From: Ilyomonas sp965214235
Lineage (GTDB): Bacteria > Bacteroidota > Bacteroidia > Chitinophagales > Chitinophagaceae
Assembly: GCA_965214235.1 (NCBI GenBank)
Contig: CBDCBH010000002.1
Location: forward strand, 1 to 64,000
Direction: 5' to 3'
Length of the DNA stretch: 64,000 nt
Part shown: positions 61,111 to 64,000 of the stretch, in pieces
Layout: each line of letters opens with the position of its first letter
Position numbering within the stretch: position 1 is the first letter of the stretch
Program-made: the position numbers and the translations under genes
Notes under the pieces: generated by a model
What the model was told of the DNA's origin: nothing
Databases searched by the model: none
The model's input: only the letters and a program-made list of their open reading frames with translations

Positions 61111-62454
61111 ATGAAAAAACCTTTACTTTTTATCCTTGCTTTTTCCTGCTTTATTACAACGTTAAAAGCACAAGGTCCAACGCTTACTTCTGCCAACAAT
61201 ACACCCGTAATTGGCGAAAACTTTTTAAATCAGTTTGCCCAAACGGCAAACGTTTCCACTTACAACGGCGGTGCCAGCCAAACATGGAATTACAGTAGTT
61301 TAGCAGATAGCAACGGAATTTTCCAGTTACATGCAGTAGCGCCTGTATCAACTCCGTTTGCAGATTCGTTTCCCAACAGTAACCTTTCTTTGGTAATCGG
61401 TAACGATTCGGCTTTTTCTTACTTTAGTTCTGGCTCAACCCAACTTTCAATTTTGGGTGTAGCAGCTTCAGATACAGGTATAATACGTTACACCACGCCT
61501 AAAATTTATTTGCCTTATCCTTTCTCTTATGGCAGCTTTTTTACAGATTCTGTAGTTCAGGTATTTCCTAAGTACAACATAACATCCCGTGGAAAAGACA
61601 GTGTGTATGGCAATGGTTACGGCACATTGATTTTACCCCAAAAAACCTACACCAACGTTTTGCGTGTGATGTACATTGAAAATATTACTTACATGAAAGA
61701 CACAACCATTACCGTAGGGCTGCTTTCTTTTCCCGGCACCGCCGAAGTGAACACAAGAACGGTGAGCTATTTATATTTTACACCCGATACGCATTTTCCC
61801 TTGCTGACAATTGAACAAACAACAGCAACCTTTTCTTTTGTTGTAGGTGGTGTTGTGCTTCCCGGCTTCAGCTATTCAAGTACATCTGAAACCATATTTT
61901 ATCTGAAGGCGATTACTTTGCCGGTTTCATTTGTTTCATTTGCCGCTTCGTTGCAAAACAAAGAAATAGCCTTGCAATGGAAAACAGCACAGGAAACCAA
62001 CACAAGCCATTTTAATGTTCAGCGCAGTGTAACCGGAAGCGATTTTGAAAATATTGATGCCGTTACTGCAACCGGCTATACAGCAGGTTCTGTATATCGG
62101 TACACCGATAAAAGCTTTGTAAAAACAAACGTGCCGCCAACTGTTTATTACCGCATACAGGAAGTAGATAAAGATGGCAAATTGTTTTATTCGGGAACGG
62201 CTGTGGAGCATGGCAATAAAACCATCATAAGTTTATATCCCAACCCATCCAACAATTCAATTCATTTTACCATTGCCGATGCAACTATTGCAGATGCCGT
62301 TTCTATTTATGATGTGAAAGGACACGTACTGAAACAATGGAGCAGGTATCAGTTGAGCCAACCTATTACTATCAGCAGTTTTAGCAAAGGCACTTATTTT
62401 ATTAAGGTAACAATAAACAACAAAACAACAACAGCAACTTTTATAAAAGAGTAA
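61111..62454 (+). CDS. Type IX secretion cargo protein of unknown function
   Basis: The 447-residue protein has a signal peptide (FILAFSCFITTLKAQ). The main region is beta-rich, and about residues 270-365 (SFAASLQNKEIALQWKTAQE, NTSHFNVQRS, YRIQEVDKDG) form an Ig/Fn-like domain common before the sorting signal. The C-terminal ~75 residues (ISLYPNPSNNSIHFTI, VSIYDVKGHVLKQW, GTYFIKVTINNKTTTATFIK) are a type A T9SS sorting domain. It would be exported and attached at the cell surface or released. The core function is unknown. A hairpin terminator follows. Confidence 0.88.
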   Translation: MKKPLLFILAFSCFITTLKAQGPTLTSANNTPVIGENFLNQFAQTANVSTYNGGASQTWNYSSLADSNGIFQLHAVAPVSTPFADSFPNSNLSLVIGNDSAFSYFSSGSTQLSILGVAASDTGIIRYTTPKIYLPYPFSYGSFFTDSVVQVFPKYNITSRGKDSVYGNGYGTLILPQKTYTNVLRVMYIENITYMKDTTITVGLLSFPGTAEVNTRTVSYLYFTPDTHFPLLTIEQTTATFSFVVGGVVLPGFSYSSTSETIFYLKAITLPVSFVSFAASLQNKEIALQWKTAQETNTSHFNVQRSVTGSDFENIDAVTATGYTAGSVYRYTDKSFVKTNVPPTVYYRIQEVDKDGKLFYSGTAVEHGNKTIISLYPNPSNNSIHFTIADATIADAVSIYDVKGHVLKQWSRYQLSQPITISSFSKGTYFIKVTINNKTTTATFIKE

Positions 62455-62475
62455 AGGACTTGTTTTTAGTTGTGC

Positions 62476-62510
62476 CAATGCTTCGCTGTTACGATAGCGA
62501 AGCATTGTTA
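62476..62510 (+). terminator. Terminator of the T9SS cargo gene
   Basis: CAATGCTTCGCT and AGCGAAGCATTG form a 12-base stem around GTTACGAT, followed by T-rich sequence. Confidence 0.85.
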
Positions 62511-62684
62511 TTTATGCAGTTGAACAAAAGAAAAACTTTGTTGTAAAAACATGAAAAATGAAACTTTTTGTTCAATATTCAGGCGATAAAAGCAATTTTT
62601 ATGAGAAGAACTTTAGCGCTCGAAGAGCATAAATAAACCTATATAAATATGAGTAAATAAGAACGGGGCAAGTAAAACGAACTA

Positions 62685-63761
62685 TCAAAATAAAGTAGCC
62701 GGAAAGGAAGTGCTTTGCAAATACTCGTTGATGATTTTAGGAAACGCCAATGCTTTTATTTGCACATTGTTTACCCATTGATAATGTTGTAAAACAATCG
62801 GTATTTCCTCTACTTTTATTGTAATGAAGATGGCATTTATGGTTTGATGCGTAAGTTGTTGCGATAGCTGTGGCGAAACATAATGGATACTTGCATTGTT
62901 TATAGAAAACTGGTGAAGTAAAAACAAACGTATATCATTTTCTTTCCAATGAGTATCAACATTTGTTTCCAATAAATAAAATTCATACAACTGTTGCCAC
63001 ACATCTTTTTGTGTGCGTTGATGAACGAGCGTTTTATCATTAACTTTAAAAATAAAATAAGTAAACCACCGCGTTTTTTTTGTCATTACTTTTTCTTTAA
63101 CCGGTAATTCATTTACCCTTCCGGTTTCGTATGCATTGCATCCATTTTGCATTGGGCACTCATTACAAAAAGGACTTACCGGCTTGCATAATGTTGCACC
63201 AAAATCCATCATTGCCTGGTTGTGTTGCGCAGAGTTTTTTTTATCCAGCACATCATTTGCTAAAGCCGCAAAAACTTTTTTTCCTTTGTTGCCATCAATG
63301 GGAGTAGTAATGCCAAAACATCGCGCCAGCACACGAAATACATTGCCATCAACAACGGCGTATGGCAAATGAAAAGCGAATGAAGCAATGGCAGCAGCCG
63401 TGTAAGAGCCAACACCTTGTAATGCTAAAATATCTTCATACCGGTCAGGAAATTTGCCGCTTAAACCATTACTAATAAATCGTGCGGTCGCCAATAAATT
63501 CCTGCATCGCGTATAATAACCTAAGCCTTCCCATAATTTAAAAACTTCTTCATCGGCAGCGTTTGCCAAATCAACAATAGAAGGATATTTTTTTATGAAG
63601 GCAGCATAATACTTCAATCCCATTGCAGCGCGTGTTTGCTGCAAAATAATTTCACTCAACCATATTTTATAAGCATCCTGCTCGCCTTTCCAGGGAAGTT
63701 CTCTCTTATTTTTTGTTGAGTGCCATTCGGCTAATTGGCAAGTAAATTGCTGTTTATCCAT
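62685..63761 (-). CDS. mutY: A/G-specific adenine glycosylase
   Basis: The 358-residue enzyme removes adenine mispaired with 8-oxoguanine. It has SEIILQQTRAA with the catalytic Glu, the helix-hairpin-helix LQGVGSYTAAAIASFA, VVDGNVFRVLAR with the catalytic Asp and the [4Fe-4S] ligands CKPVSPFCNECPMQNGC (C-x6-C-x2-C-x5-C). The C-terminal NUDIX-like region recognises 8-oxoguanine. The length is normal. A divergent HU-family gene begins about 108 bases upstream. Confidence 0.96.
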   Translation of the reverse strand: MDKQQFTCQLAEWHSTKNKRELPWKGEQDAYKIWLSEIILQQTRAAMGLKYYAAFIKKYPSIVDLANAADEEVFKLWEGLGYYTRCRNLLATARFISNGLSGKFPDRYEDILALQGVGSYTAAAIASFAFHLPYAVVDGNVFRVLARCFGITTPIDGNKGKKVFAALANDVLDKKNSAQHNQAMMDFGATLCKPVSPFCNECPMQNGCNAYETGRVNELPVKEKVMTKKTRWFTYFIFKVNDKTLVHQRTQKDVWQQLYEFYLLETNVDTHWKENDIRLFLLHQFSINNASIHYVSPQLSQQLTHQTINAIFITIKVEEIPIVLQHYQWVNNVQIKALAFPKIINEYLQSTSFPATLF

Positions 63762-63868
63762 GAAAATAATCTATATTATAAATTATTGATTATTGATTTT
63801 TAATAAAGATTTGTCCGCATACATTTATAATTATACTTGGATTTTTTTACTAAAAAGATTTGAAACCA

Positions 63869-64000
63869 ATGAGAAAGTCGGACCTAATAACCAACATATC
63901 TGATAAGACAGGAATTGCTAAAGTAGATGTTTTAGTTTCGTTGGAAACGATGCTGAAAGAGATTAAAGAAAGTTTGGCGAAAGGCGAAAACATTTACATT
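63869..64000 (+). CDS. HU/IHF-family DNA-binding protein, 5' end only
   Basis: ATG 63869 begins MRKSDLITNISDKTGIAKVD, then VLVSLETMLKEIKESLAKGENIYI to the window edge. This is the N-terminal helical part of the HU/IHF fold, which bends and packages DNA. The beta-arm region lies outside the window. The residues match the small HU-like proteins of Bacteroidota. Confidence 0.9.
   Translation, partial: MRKSDLITNISDKTGIAKVDVLVSLETMLKEIKESLAKGENIYI

Overview
The window looks like a chromosomal stretch from a Bacteroidota bacterium, probably of the family Chitinophagaceae. Supporting signs are a low G+C content with little Shine-Dalgarno signal, sigma-ABfr-type promoters (TTTG / TAnnTTTG), a type IX secretion C-terminal domain, a DUF5689 lipoprotein next to a TonB-dependent receptor, a fused alpha/beta 2-oxoacid dehydrogenase E1, an Nramp-USP fusion and a RicT-like PSP1 protein. 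The family-level placement is inference from gene content.

Layout. 1-2143: 3' half of leuS, carrying an in-frame endonuclease-like (DUF559) insert bounded by inverted palindromes, two further palindromes and several frameshifts. 2351-4521: a two-component pair whose regulator gene is also frameshifted. 4606-14374: secreted and envelope genes (beta-propeller lipoprotein, nuclease, O-acyltransferase pair, TonB receptor with DUF5689 lipoprotein). 14501-19493: a small secreted protein, a cystathionine beta-synthase-like enzyme and ClpB. 19494-22335: a repeat-rich island with a REP-associated transposase (RAYT), short derivatives of its ends and an M48 peptidase gene between two of them. 22336-33645: an EncFtn-like ferritin, a thioesterase, an Nramp transporter, icd, a CoA-transferase, lipid/LPS/pantothenate genes and cmk. 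33746-46311: core genes (2-oxoacid dehydrogenase E1, tRNA-Asn, hflX, pyrF, ricT-like, holB, rpoN). 46417-51514: a degenerate hybrid histidine kinase, a dipeptidyl peptidase IV and a GH26 mannanase. 51612-54760: a decaying accessory patch (DUF433/DUF5615 pair, a frameshifted small gene, a KAP-type NTPase remnant, an IS5-family element). 54875-64000: secreted proteins, VanZ, GH3 glycosidase, GlcG/HbpS-like protein, T9SS cargo, mutY and the start of an HU-family gene.

How the genes fit together. The secreted hydrolases (EEP nuclease, GH26, GH3, DUF1080 protein, DPP IV) with the TonB receptor and T9SS cargo suggest a heterotroph feeding on polymers. The most unusual material is repetitive or mobile: the nuclease-bearing palindromic insert inside leuS, the RAYT element with its transposase-less derivatives, a 16-base motif found at least twelve times between genes, and a low-complexity in-frame insert in the zinc module of holB.
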